Source of the DNA: Adiantum capillus-veneris
Lineage: Eukaryota > Streptophyta > Polypodiopsida > Polypodiales > Pteridaceae
Length of the DNA stretch: 64,000 nt
NCBI GenBank assembly: GCA_014529385.2
Contig: CM043952.1
Location: 149,261,057-149,325,056 of the forward strand
Direction of reading: 5' to 3'
Below, one piece after another: positions 45,432 to 55,730 of the stretch. Under the pieces are notes generated by a model. The model was not told the origin of the DNA. It saw only the letters and a program-made list of their open reading frames with translations, and did no database searches. How positions within the stretch are numbered: position 1 is the first letter of the stretch; each line of letters begins with the position of its first letter. The translations under genes and the position numbers were made by a program.

Positions 45432-46752
45432 TTAAAGGTCTACCAAACCTGATGCCCCCCTCACTTGAAATCCTAAACATGTGTGACACAACCTCTAGTA
45501 TGATAAATACACCAAGTTTCATTGGTCCCAACAACCTTTAGCAAGAACCAAAATCATTGGTAGCTATGATGCTTGCTTATTTTCTCTCCGGTTACTACAA
45601 GGCACGTCAAAAAAAGTGCAATATATGTATGGTCTAACAACCATGCCCTATGTCATTGTTAAGTCTAGTTGGAACCAATCCTCTACAATGATTTTTTTAA
45701 TGCGCTGCAGACAAAAGTATCCTCATCAAGTGACATTGCACATTATTTATTTCTTTTCGTCATTATTAAGAATACTTTGGAAAAATCTTTGTCTTCAAGA
45801 TGCATGATCACATTTTCTAAATTGGTAGTGGAATTATTTTCCTTGAGGTGTCAAGTCAATATGAGAATATGCTACCATTGGTTGAATGGCTAGCAAGACA
45901 TTTGCATTCACATCATGATCGTGATCATGGGGTTGCTTGTGGGTTAAACCATCATAATTGGCTAAGCTTATTCTCCAAGGGCTTTGATCATTGGAAAATT
46001 GTTGTCAAAAACCATTTATTATCACTAACAAGCCAACGGCTGCAAAAGACCTAGCTCCTTCATATTCAAGCTTAGCTTTCTTAAGTGTGAAACTACCCTT
46101 TAATAGTAGAGTATCATTAAGTTCCTATTTTTGAAGAGTTTGAACTTCATTTTCAACATTTCGCATTCTTTTCTCCTCTTTTTTATGGCCTATATTATGT
46201 AGGTTGACTCAATTATGTCCTACTCTAACTTAAATAGGTTGTCTAGCCTATGGTTTACTTAATCTTCAGTGACAACTTGTTAACTTTTTTTCAGTCAAGA
46301 TTTTGCACTACAAACTTCATTAGTACTATAGCTTCTACCTATTTCATGGTGAGATAAACTTGTATAAAATTTAAAATTCAACTCTCTACTTACTAGCATT
46401 GATATTAGGTAGCACTTGTTGTGGCATGGGATGACGCCCAGAGTGCACCATTATCGTTGTGATGGGAGTACCTCCAAGTTTCTCGAGTTGAATACTACAA
46501 ACTTCTTGTTTTATTGTGGCGTGAGACGACATCAAGGTTGGCACCGCACTTGTTGGGGTAGCAGTATGCCTAAGTTGGCTCAACAAGTTACTTTACTAAG
46601 TAGTATGGGACACTCAGGATGGCAAAAGTTTTTGGATAATTTATGTACAAATCTGTCATGATCATGCACGTAGAATTTCTATGAGAAACCTATTCCAAGA
46701 ATGTCTAGGAAAAAAAATGATTTAACTCCTCTGTTATCAAAAAAATGTTTTC
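45432..46752. other. Unassigned stretch
   Basis: I see no gene or element boundary. ORFs of 60-81 codons overlap on both strands without recognisable motifs. Confidence 0.4.
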
Positions 46753-46757
46753 AGTAC

Positions 46758-47059
46758 TGTTAACCCTCACGGCTCACGGACACCCCATCACCTACGACGG
46801 ACGTGTATTATGTATTTGGTAGAGTCAGGTACCGGGCTTGTCGGACCAATAAGAAAAGGGTAAGAGTGATCACCGATGAGAGGCGCACTCTAACTGGGAC
46901 ATTCAAGGGATTAGTTGGCTAAGCATGGGAGCCCAAGTGTGAATGGGGTGAGCTCATATAAAAGCCAACTAAACCTAAAATTCACTCATTCTCTCATTTG
47001 TGCAATAGAAGAGTGCTCTTGCTCCATCTCCATCTCCATCTTCTTCTTCTTCACCTCCT

Positions 47060-47095
<36 letters not shown>

Positions 47096-47346
47096 GGAGA
47101 GTGTGTGTGCGATCGAGCATTACGAAGGCACGACGGCGTCGAAGCGGTTGAGCGCGGCACGACTGCAGCTTCTTCTTCATCGCGGCGAGAAATCCACCAC
47201 GAAGGCGAGCATAGAGCGGTGAGTGAGACACCCTTTGCTCTCTTGATCTTGCTAGTTTAGGCTTGTTGTGTGCTTGGAGCCATTTGTGGCTCGCACATGG
47301 TGTATTGGCAAGTCCCTTGCTTCGACAGTGCGGCAAGGAGCGCACA
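46758..47346 (+). repeat. 5' LTR of the gag-protease element
   Basis: 589 bp. A TATAAAA box lies at 46957-46963, so the transcript start should fall near 46985-46995. A (GT)n(GA)n tract at about 47061-47098 is shorter than in the 3' LTR. Confidence 0.92.
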
Positions 47347-47350
47347 TTTT

Positions 47351-47368
47351 TGACGCCGCTGCCGGGGA
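47351..47368 (+). other. Primer binding site (tRNA-Asp-like)
   Basis: TGACGCCGCTGCCGGGGA lies four bases inside the 5' LTR and matches the complement of plant tRNA-Asp (TGGCGCCGTTGCCGGGGA) at 16 of 18 positions. This primer is typical of Athila/Tat gypsy elements. Confidence 0.8.
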
Positions 47369-47469
47369 AATGCCCTACACTAAGCTCGGTTAAGCACTTT
47401 ACGCTTTCTTGTGGTGCAATTTCTATCATAGGAAAGGCAGGGAATGAGTGTGTGTAGTTGTGTGGAGAT

Positions 47470-47912
47470 TTCTGTTTTTTGCGTTTTTTGCGTTTTCTGG
47501 TTTGCACTGCACAGTTAGCATTTCTTGCGTTTCTGCGTTTTCTGCATTTTCTAGTTTGCACTGCACAGTTCTGTCAAGTTTTAATTTTTTGCATTTTTTG
47601 TGTTTTCTGGTTTGTGCACAGTTAGACGTACAGTTAGTTAATTAAGCAGGCTAGTAATTAGGTGACACAGAAAGTAGGTAAGTGAGGTCAACGCGCACCA
47701 AAACGCGTACCAAAAAAAAAATTTTTAAAAATGAAAAAAAAAAAATTTCTGAAAAAATAAAATAATTTTTTTTTCGAAAAATAAAAACGTGAGTGAGGGG
47801 GAGGTTAGATTTTCGAAAATAAAAAACCTGAGTTATAAAAACGGACGGGCTGGTTTGTATAAAAGATAGATCGGGATCGTTTTCCCAAGCCCAAGCCCAA
47901 GCCCAAGCCTAG
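47470..47912 (+). repeat. Leader of the gag-protease element with short tandem repeats
   Basis: TTTTCT(G/A)GTTTG(CACT)GCACAGTT recurs at about 47494, 47547 and 47603. An A/T homopolymer-rich stretch covers 47706-47800, and CCCAAG repeats occur at 47884-47909. The leader before the Gag start is about 960 bp. Confidence 0.75.
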
Positions 47913-48305
47913 ACCCAGGTCTCAATCCTCAGTCTTATGATATATACTAGATTCACTCTTATATATATACCTTACTCCCTCAAGAGGGAATGAGAGCATG
48001 TGGGACAAGTCCTCCACTCTCCTCCCTTCTCTTCCCACTTGCACCCTTAGACTTGCTACTTGGAGCCTAGTTCCCCAGCTAGGAAAAGACTGTTTCGGGC
48101 TTTTCTGGAGCAAAATAGAACCAAACGATGGGCTGTAAAGCACAACACGTCCCTCCTAGCGATACGCTCGTTTCGAGCTATCACACGGCCCATTCCACGA
48201 CACGCTCTAAAAAATCTAGCAAAAAAACAAACAAAAAAACACGCAAAAAACTAGTCACAAGGCCTCCTAGAGTAGCTTTTTGACACCTTAAGGTATCAAA
48301 AGCAC

Positions 48306-51300
48306 ATGCACTTACGCTCTGGGCGGGTGCTAGAACACGAGCATATTGAGGGTGCCTCTCTTCATACGGACTCCCATTACCCATCCACGATAGGCTCTAG
48401 ACCCTCAGCGGGGACACAAGCTAGCACCACCCAAGACCCTAAAATAGCCGCTAGTGATTCCTCCTCCGACTCAGAAATCATGGAAGCATACCCTACCCAA
48501 AACACTGAGAGAGAAGGCCATGCACCTCCCGAAGCTCCACAGCCTAGTACTAGTATGTTTAGCCGTTTCATGGAAACATTAGGTAGATCTACTCGCTCGG
48601 AACCTAATGCAAATGAAGCACACGAAGGGGGTGGGGAAGTGGACTCTCCTTTCACATCGCACGTGGACCCCACACCCCCAAAGAGTGTCCATGTGGATAT
48701 CCTGCCAACTTCTTACCAAGAAGGCCCTGTTGAGCTGCCTCCTTCAGAAGTTCCCTCTAGAGTACCGTTGGTGACAAGTAAAACCACGGGGAGCAACATT
48801 GCTTCTATCTCACAAGAAATCGTTAACACGTCGACTCTAGAAGGATTGTTCATTAATGATCATTGGACATACGACCTCCACACTGAGGTGTTGACGGATC
48901 TACACTCTGGCCACGCCTACCATGTAGGATGGATAGAGATTGTACAATCCACCTCTAGTGCCACGAGCATCGAAGATCAACAGAAAATGATCTGTAATGT
49001 TATCCATGGCATTATTCAATCGGAAAGGCAAAACCGAGGGGTAAATATACTCTCAACTGGCCCCATGAGATTTCTGGATACGAGCAAGGCTCAACAGCCT
49101 ACTCTATCACAAATGGAGACTCCTCTAATGAGTCCCATGGACCCATCTCACGTCATTTCACCTGGGGTCTCTATGCAATCTGAGCCTCCGAGCGACAACT
49201 TTAGCTTCCCTAACTTGGCTCAACCCTCTATTAAGGAAAACACAGTGCTCACTCCAGGGATAAGCCTGACAGAGAATGTACCGATGACATCTACGGTTAG
49301 CGTAGTGCCACTACCTAGTGTCGTAGTACCTAATATGGGGCCTCGACCGTATGTGCCTCTAGCCCCTTATGCACACATGGGCCCCACACCTCCAATTGTA
49401 CCACTTGCTTATGCTCCTCGAGTGCCGCTCCCTAGCCCTTATCCGAGTGGACCTATGCCCGGTTATGTTCCATATCCTGCATCATCCACACATATGCCAA
49501 GACCGGTACCTGTCCCTCTCCCACATATGATTCCAAGAGTACCTCCACCAGCCCTGCCTCCTCACATAGGTGACTTGGCAGCGTTTGCTCAAACCATAGG
49601 TCGATCTATCGCGGAAAATATGCGTCATGCATCTGATAGAGAGCCTAGAAGTAAGGCAGTACAAATTGCCAAACTCACGCAAAAATTCAATGGGGACGAA
49701 GATGCTAGAAAACACATTGAAGTGTTTGAACAAGTATGTGATTCCTTAGGGGAACGCAACGAACTACATAAGTGCAATGCCTTAAGCTTCACATTAAGTG
49801 GGAAGGCTGGAGATTGGTATAGAACCCTAAGGGTGGACGAGAAAACAATCTACCCTACCCTTCGAAGGTTGTTTCTAAAGGAGTACATACGAGAAGGTGT
49901 GCTTTGGGGTGTAGCATCTCAGCTACAGAAGGCCGAACATAAGGAAGGAGAGTCAGTAAGGGACTTCATTAGTCGTCTAAAGCACTTAAACTCTCGCTGC
50001 CCTGTAAATGAGCGCTTCAACAATAACCAACTGCTTGATCGATTCATTCGAGGGTTGAGGAATGAAGGTATCTATAATGGACTAGTGATTAGAGGTATCA
50101 CAACCTGGGAAGATGTCACTGCCAATGCAATCCAATTAGAGGACAACTTGATGATAGCAGGCATGAGGGTGTCTACTGACACGAGATCCACTAGCTCACA
50201 AGCCATTGAGTATGAACCCATGACTGCAAAGCCCATTGCCAATGAGCCAAAGGTATTTGAAACATTCTTGACAGACCTCACCAAGGCAATCCAAGAGTCT
50301 CTTAAGGATAATCGACCCCCTCAAAATAGTCACATGTATCCAAGAAGGGAGCAACAATTGTGTTCCATTTGCTTAGGTCCACATAGCACTAGTGAGTGCC
50401 CTACGTTTAGAGTAAAATTTAATGGAACTTGCAACGCATGTGGTAGGTATGGTCACCAAGCTAAGGATTGTTTAATGATCAAACGTATGATGGCAAATAG
50501 ACCACCTGTAGCCTGGACGGATGCGCCTCGAGCTCCTGTATTGATGCCTGCTCCACCTGTTGAGCAACTACCGCAACACATGGTCCCTAAATCTCAAAAT
50601 GTTGTACAAGCTACACCGCTACCACCTCCTGTGCTAGGACCGCAGCCCCCGCATCCAAGAGTCGCCCCTATGAACCAAGTGGGTTGCGAGCCATCTAATG
50701 CTTATGCAGATGGCTATGAGGAGGAAATAGACACTAGTATTGCCTACGGACTTGATACATTGGAAGAGTGTCCTAGATACTACATGGAAGATTGTTGGGG
50801 GCAAGTCAAGCCGGTTTATCAAGCTGCTGCTCTCGCATCCAGAGGTCAAAATATCAACACCCAGGCTAGGAGTCCACCTCTTCAATGCTACGAGTGTGGT
50901 GGACCACATCGGGCAGCGGAGTGCCCTATTAGGCTGCAAAAGAATGCTGCACAGATGCAAATGAATCAAGGGAGCACGTCTGCAATGCCAGTACTCACAT
51001 GTAATCGTTGTGGCATAGATCACTTGATTGCCCAATGCCCCTATAACCCAAATGCGCCTAAAATCACACCCCTAAATTTGGTCGAAATTGCTAGTGTGAC
51101 ATCGCCAATACCACCCATCGCACCCGCTGATGCGATTACACGGTCCATGCTTCAAGGGCCAGGCCATATCCTCGAAGAGAGAGATACCGCGTCAGTTATC
51201 CAAGCAAAGAAAAAGAAGACACGAAGGAAGAGGTCGCAGAATACGGGAAATTCAAAGCCAAGTTCCAAAACAAACATAGGAACAGGAGATGACCCCGTGT

Positions 51301-52004
51301 ATATGAATGACCTCGAGGATGATTCAGATTCAATCGAGACAATGGAGACTAGAACCAATACCACAAAGGGAAAGACCGACCAAGAAAACCGTAACATGGA
51401 ACCAAATGAAAACCGAATAAGAGAAAACCATAAAGAGCCTCTGAAAACACCACAAGTGTTTCCAAATCCAATCCAAGACCCCCAAGATAAACCGCAGGGG
51501 CAAAAAGGGAAGAATCGTAAAAAGAAGATTGGGACGTACCCAAACCCAGTAGACGAGATTGAGCAGGTGAAACATCTAAGAGGTTTAGTGGAGGAGACTC
51601 AAAGGAAACTAGAACCAAAACCCATGCATGTCAAAATTCATGACATAGTGTTTCCCACGCAAGTTCATCCACCCCACATGAACCATAGACCGTTAGCCAT
51701 ATCTAGTATCATCCAAGAAGGGAGTGAGGACGGGACATCAGAAAGTGAGCATACACCTTTCTTGTTGGAAAGGATGTTTAACGAAGGAATACCTGATCCC
51801 ATTGAGGAATATGAGATTCCATCCTCACCAGTTCCTAGTCAAGGACCTACACCCTTAAAAATGCCAATGAATGTTGCAAAACTAGTGGACTTCATGTCTT
51901 CTGAGGTCCGAACCACGATCATAGCAAAGCTGTATGGAGATCCTGAATTGTTCCTTGCACTTCGAGCATTCCTTAACGGAGAGCTACGAACGGGATTACC
52001 GTAG
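48306..52004 (+). CDS. gag: Large Gag protein (1,232 aa) with four zinc knuckles
   Basis: The protein starts MHLRSGRVLEHE. A Pro-rich stretch (~340-425) precedes a retrotransposon Gag core (~455-620; AGDWYRTLR, EGESVRDFISRLK). Four zinc knuckles follow: CSICLGPHSTSEC (~686), the canonical CNACGRYGHQAKDC (~709), CYECGGPHRAAEC (~861) and CNRCGIDHLIAQC (~899). Three of them have CX2CX3HX4C spacing, one residue short of the standard CX2CX4HX4C. A Lys-rich acidic/basic region (~965-1090) comes next. Gag should form the virus-like particle and bind RNA. It ends at TAG 52002-52004, and the frame stays open afterwards into the protease ORF. At 1,232 residues it is much longer than ordinary gypsy Gag. 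Confidence 0.88.
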   Translation: MHLRSGRVLEHEHIEGASLHTDSHYPSTIGSRPSAGTQASTTQDPKIAASDSSSDSEIMEAYPTQNTEREGHAPPEAPQPSTSMFSRFMETLGRSTRSEPNANEAHEGGGEVDSPFTSHVDPTPPKSVHVDILPTSYQEGPVELPPSEVPSRVPLVTSKTTGSNIASISQEIVNTSTLEGLFINDHWTYDLHTEVLTDLHSGHAYHVGWIEIVQSTSSATSIEDQQKMICNVIHGIIQSERQNRGVNILSTGPMRFLDTSKAQQPTLSQMETPLMSPMDPSHVISPGVSMQSEPPSDNFSFPNLAQPSIKENTVLTPGISLTENVPMTSTVSVVPLPSVVVPNMGPRPYVPLAPYAHMGPTPPIVPLAYAPRVPLPSPYPSGPMPGYVPYPASSTHMPRPVPVPLPHMIPRVPPPALPPHIGDLAAFAQTIGRSIAENMRHASDREPRSKAVQIAKLTQKFNGDEDARKHIEVFEQVCDSLGERNELHKCNALSFTLSGKAGDWYRTLRVDEKTIYPTLRRLFLKEYIREGVLWGVASQLQKAEHKEGESVRDFISRLKHLNSRCPVNERFNNNQLLDRFIRGLRNEGIYNGLVIRGITTWEDVTANAIQLEDNLMIAGMRVSTDTRSTSSQAIEYEPMTAKPIANEPKVFETFLTDLTKAIQESLKDNRPPQNSHMYPRREQQLCSICLGPHSTSECPTFRVKFNGTCNACGRYGHQAKDCLMIKRMMANRPPVAWTDAPRAPVLMPAPPVEQLPQHMVPKSQNVVQATPLPPPVLGPQPPHPRVAPMNQVGCEPSNAYADGYEEEIDTSIAYGLDTLEECPRYYMEDCWGQVKPVYQAAALASRGQNINTQARSPPLQCYECGGPHRAAECPIRLQKNAAQMQMNQGSTSAMPVLTCNRCGIDHLIAQCPYNPNAPKITPLNLVEIASVTSPIPPIAPADAITRSMLQGPGHILEERDTASVIQAKKKKTRRKRSQNTGNSKPSSKTNIGTGDDPVYMNDLEDDSDSIETMETRTNTTKGKTDQENRNMEPNENRIRENHKEPLKTPQVFPNPIQDPQDKPQGQKGKNRKKKIGTYPNPVDEIEQVKHLRGLVEETQRKLEPKPMHVKIHDIVFPTQVHPPHMNHRPLAISSIIQEGSEDGTSESEHTPFLLERMFNEGIPDPIEEYEIPSSPVPSQGPTPLKMPMNVAKLVDFMSSEVRTTIIAKLYGDPELFLALRAFLNGELRTGLP

Positions 52005-53084
52005 TTTGCGCAACCAAATAGGCCTGACTCGATTATGATTGATGAGGAAAATCATGTGCAATCACTTGACTTAGATGGACACGAGTCTGTGATCGAGGTA
52101 CCCATTAACGAATTAGGGCAGTATTTTGAAGGCGACGAGTCTAATGCGACCCTACCCATCACTACCAAGGGATTAACTATAAAGGGAATTCTTGATGGTG
52201 GTGCGGGAGTTAGCATCGTTACAAAAGATTGTTGGGAATCCATGGGAAAACCCCGCCTCAGTGTTACTAACATTGTGGTAAAGATGGAAAATGGTACCAT
52301 AGCCAAACCTATGGGGATGCTCAAGGATCTTAAGATCAAAGTTCTAGGACACAAGGTACGACATACGTTCATTGTAAAGGATTTCTCTAAACACCTTATG
52401 TCATATGAAATGATTTTAGGACGACCATTCATGAGGGAAGCACAAATGGTTCATGATTGGTCTAAAAATCATGTCTATTTGCAATTCCAAGACTTTGTCC
52501 TTAGAGTGGATTTGGTGACTGGTAAGGTACACCCCTTAGGGAGTAAAACCATTATTGATCATCGCTCTGACACCACAGTTCACTCGGCCCCACTACAATA
52601 TTGTTACACTTGTAAGAAGGATACAGACATTGGCCAAGATTCTCCTTATATGGATATCCTACCTGGGATGACTGAGTCGGACAATGTGGATTGGGTCCAC
52701 CTAGCAGCAACCATAGACACTTGGGAAAATAGGGGGACGACCTGGGTAACACCTGAGGGGTATGAAATGCCTATACCCTTAAATATGCTACAAGCAATGC
52801 ATATCGCTTCCGACAAGACTCATCCTAATGTAACGAAGAAAACATACAAGTGGGTCCCTAAAGCTTCTTTAGTGACCATATCTAGTGCTAAAAAACAAAA
52901 GCCTTGTAAGAAACATACCACTCGCTCCAAGAAAAGTAAGAAAATGTTGCGATGGATACCTAAACGACTATTGGAAGCCCAAGGCTACTATCAAGGAAAT
53001 GATCAAATCTGGGTGCCAAAACGTAGATTGTGCTCTTACCTATCACCTGACCCAAGTGAGCCCAATCCCGTAGCTCCAAAATGA
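52005..53084 (+). CDS. Aspartic protease region downstream of Gag, same frame
   Basis: The frame continues from the Gag TAG without another stop. The first ATG is at 52035 (349 codons). ILDGGAGVSIVTKDCW (~50-66) is the active-site motif of a retropepsin (DGGAG in place of DT/SGA), and EMILGRPFM (~124) is the second conserved block. Downstream the protein is unlike Pol. It has a Lys-rich segment and repeated W(V/I)PK motifs at about residues 272, 306 and 326. No YxDD follows. Translation could depend on readthrough of the TAG or on an internal start; alternatively the stop is a mutation. It ends at TGA 53082-53084, after which the frame again stays open. Confidence 0.78.
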   Translation, partial: FAQPNRPDSIMIDEENHVQSLDLDGHESVIEVPINELGQYFEGDESNATLPITTKGLTIKGILDGGAGVSIVTKDCWESMGKPRLSVTNIVVKMENGTIAKPMGMLKDLKIKVLGHKVRHTFIVKDFSKHLMSYEMILGRPFMREAQMVHDWSKNHVYLQFQDFVLRVDLVTGKVHPLGSKTIIDHRSDTTVHSAPLQYCYTCKKDTDIGQDSPYMDILPGMTESDNVDWVHLAATIDTWENRGTTWVTPEGYEMPIPLNMLQAMHIASDKTHPNVTKKTYKWVPKASLVTISSAKKQKPCKKHTTRSKKSKKMLRWIPKRLLEAQGYYQGNDQIWVPKRRLCSYLSPDPSEPNPVAPK

Positions 53085-53486
53085 ATCAATGATCGTGGAA
53101 AGAAAAAAATCACAGAATGCTACACACCCGCTCCCGAGCTGGTTTGGGTACCAAAGAAAGAACGATTTGTTCCACCTAGCTCAGGAAGGGGGGAGTCCCA
53201 TGAAGCTTCTAGCTCCTCATGTAATACATCCATAGAGGTAAAAGCTTCTACACAGCCTCCATCTATAGTAGTGGACCTCCATGAAGCTACAAAAGAATCC
53301 ACACCTCCCAGTGTTCAAGAATCACCTGATGAACCACTTCAAGTTCGATCCTGGGAGAGTACCTTACCACCCTTGCAGCTTGACGAGGCACCTAGGGTAA
53401 TAGAAAACTACTGGCAAAAATCCTCACCTATTACCAACTGGAACAATTGGTTTCAAAGGGTGACAAGCTCATTTCAAACGGTATGA
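53085..53486 (+). pseudogene. In-frame continuation after the TGA (tail of the gag-protease frame)
   Basis: The frame of Gag and protease stays open for another 133 codons after TGA 53082-53084. It includes a fourth WVPK motif (about 53143) and a Ser/Pro-rich C-terminus ending NWFQRVTSSFQTV at 53486. This shows that Gag, protease and tail were once, or can be, one product. Confidence 0.6.
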
Positions 53487-55126
53487 TCTACCCAAGGAAG
53501 GGGGGAGTGTTTGCTGACAGTCATCATTCATTTGTTTCCCTCTCAACCTTTTTCCCTGACCTCTCAATCACCAATCTTAGGGAATGTACATATAAAGCTT
53601 TATACTCACAAAAAACAAAAAAATAAAGAGCAAGAGCAATTAGCAAACGAGTATGCGCAATAAAAGTCAAAACATTGACCCATACCTACACATGTCACAT
53701 CTGGTACAATGAAACAGAAACCTATGCCATAAAACACCTTTGATCCTCATCACTTGAGTGATGGAGGGTAGGTAAGATTAGTACGATAGGAGTGTTTTTG
53801 TTTTAGATTTGAGAGATTAGCGAAGTTCTCTTTTCCCACTAATGTGCCTCCTGGAGGTATTCCTTTTGTTTCCTAGTGTGTACAGGAGCGTGTTGCTATT
53901 GATAGGATTTGGACCTTCATGGAATCTTTATCTCGACTCACTCTTCAAATCAAGTGCGACCATCGACACAAACAGGTGTTTCCTGTCCATTAGCATTGCC
54001 CCTTATCTTTTTGCATCCATGTTTGTCTGCTTTGATTGTGATTGGTAGCATAATATTCAGCGCATTTGCTTAGTATCAAACATTTAATTCAATGTAATCT
54101 TTTGTCATAATCAGTTGTCTAGGTTTAAAACTCAAGCAGTCCGACTAAGCTAGTTTGACCAAGCTAGGTATTAGAAATCTTCTCTTAATACCATGGGGAA
54201 TGCCTTCCTAATAAGCAATGGTTACTTAGGTTCTTAATCCGATTTAGGCAACATTGTATGAAATGTACTAGGGCTTTCTAGTGGGCTTAACCCTATTGAC
54301 CTTTAGCTTAAGTATTATAAAGGGAGTTTACTAATGTGATGAGCCTGGGAGGGTAACAGTGCCATATGACCCCCCAAAGTTACAAAATTAAAATGCTGAA
54401 AATGAACAAGCAAAAAACCAAAGTGCCACAATGTAAAATTTTAAGCTGGAAGAGAAATCTCAGCTTGATTTGGTACTTCACTCACATGTATTGCCTATGG
54501 TACTTGAGCCCTAGAGGTTCCCAGTGTGGGCGCTTTTCCTTGAAAAGCAAAAAACCCAAGGCATACAAAATAAGCACACACATCAAATTGAATCACTGAG
54601 AAAAGACCTTGGGGGGTCAAAAAAAAGGTAATCAGTCAAGCGATGATTTCATGAGAAATTCCTTTTATCGTAGCTTAACGACAAGGTCTTCTAGATATAG
54701 CCTCTAGTCAGCCCTCGAACATGAATACTTGGCTCTCGCGATTAAACAACTTAACTGACCACTGAAAATTAAGAAGCTTACCCATGGTATTAATATTCGA
54801 TCTCTAGTGCCTTTCGACCGTCAAATTAGCGACCCCAGACTTGTTTAATTTTTTACCTTTACATCTGTTTATGCATTTGATTACATTGCAATTTAATGTT
54901 CATTGCTAACAAATTGTTTGAAATCCTTTTACCAATCAATTTGTCTATCTAAAACTGCATATGCTTTTTAATCACTTATGAAAATGCAATTATTGTGCCA
55001 ATGTTGTTTGATTTTGCAGTGAGTGAAGAAGGCTAAGGACATTCATCTCAAATGCTCTTCCACCTCGACGAACCAGCTTCAACTCAATAGCTTCCGAGGA
55101 CGGAATCTACATCAGGAAGGGGGGCA
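53487..55126 (+). other. 3' non-coding region of the gag-protease element with repeated purine tract
   Basis: There is no gene over 1.6 kb, where Pol would be expected. A CAGGAAGGGGGG-like purine tract occurs three times: about 53182 (inside the tail), about 53494 and 55113-55124. The last directly precedes the 3' LTR and serves as polypurine tract. Confidence 0.75.
55113..55126 (+). other. Polypurine tract of the gag-protease element
   Basis: AGGAAGGGGGGCA ends at the 3' LTR start (TGTTAACCC, 55127). Confidence 0.8.
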
Positions 55127-55427
55127 TGTTAACCCTCACGGCTCACGGACACCCCATCACCTACGACGGACGTGTATTATGTATTTGGTAGAGTCAGGTA
55201 CCGGGCTTGTCGGACCAATAGGAAAAGGGTAAGAGTGATCACCGATGAGAGGCGCACTCTAACTGGGACATTCAAGGGATTAGTTGGCTAAGCATGGGAG
55301 CCCAAGTGTGAATGGGGTGAGCTCATATAAAAGCCAACTAAACCTAAAATTCACTCATTCTCTCATTTGTGCAATAGAAGAGTGCTCTTGCTCCATCTCC
55401 ATCTCCATCTTCTTCTTCTTCACCTCC

Positions 55428-55475
<48 letters not shown>

Positions 55476-55725
55476 GAGAGTGTGTGTGCGATCGAGCATT
55501 ACGAAGGCACGACGGCGGCGAAGCGGCTGAGCGCGACACGACTACAGCTTCTTCTTCATCGCGGCGAGGAATCCACCACGAAGGCGAGCGTAGAGCGGTG
55601 AGTGACACACCCTTTGCTCTCTTGAGCTTGCTAGTTTAGGCTTGTTGTGTGCTTGGAGCCATTTGTGGCTCGCACACGGTGTATTGGCAAGTCCCTTGCT
55701 TCGACAGTGCGACAAGGAGCGCACA
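55127..55725 (+). repeat. 3' LTR of the gag-protease element
   Basis: 599 bp. It matches the 5' LTR except for about eleven substitutions and ten more bases in the GT tract. The TATA box is at 55326-55332. Confidence 0.92.
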
Positions 55726-55730
55726 AGTCC

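Larger units (their letters stand above)
46758..55725 (+). mobile_element. Non-autonomous Ty3/gypsy-like LTR element encoding only Gag and protease (TR-GAG-like)
   Basis: The element is 8,968 bp with LTRs at 46758-47346 and 55127-55725. Both LTRs start TGTTAACCC and end GCGCACA. They differ by about eleven substitutions plus microsatellite length. A tRNA-Asp-like primer site and a purine tract lie at the expected positions. Flanks AGTAC (46753-46757) and AGTCC (55726-55730) are a 4-of-5 target duplication. The interior encodes Gag with zinc knuckles and an aspartic protease, then 1.6 kb of non-coding DNA. No reverse transcriptase, RNase H or integrase motif is found in any frame. The primer site suggests an Athila/Tat-type helper. 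Confidence 0.88.

Noticed and set aside
44126-45435. piggyBac-type element with TTAA target
   Set aside because: TTAA occurs at both ends, but CACTAG termini and subterminal repeats fit CACTA better, and piggyBac is not typical of plants.
46986-47561. 191-codon minus-strand ORF and neighbouring plus-strand ORFs across the 5' LTR
   Set aside because: They overlap the LTR and its microsatellite, show no domain, and are partly repeated in the 3' LTR.
48060-48254. 64-codon ORF upstream of Gag
   Set aside because: It is a short Lys-rich ORF in the leader with no domain. An upstream ORF role cannot be shown.
50634-51618. Minus-strand ORFs of 81-133 codons
   Set aside because: They are antisense to the large Gag and show no independent evidence.
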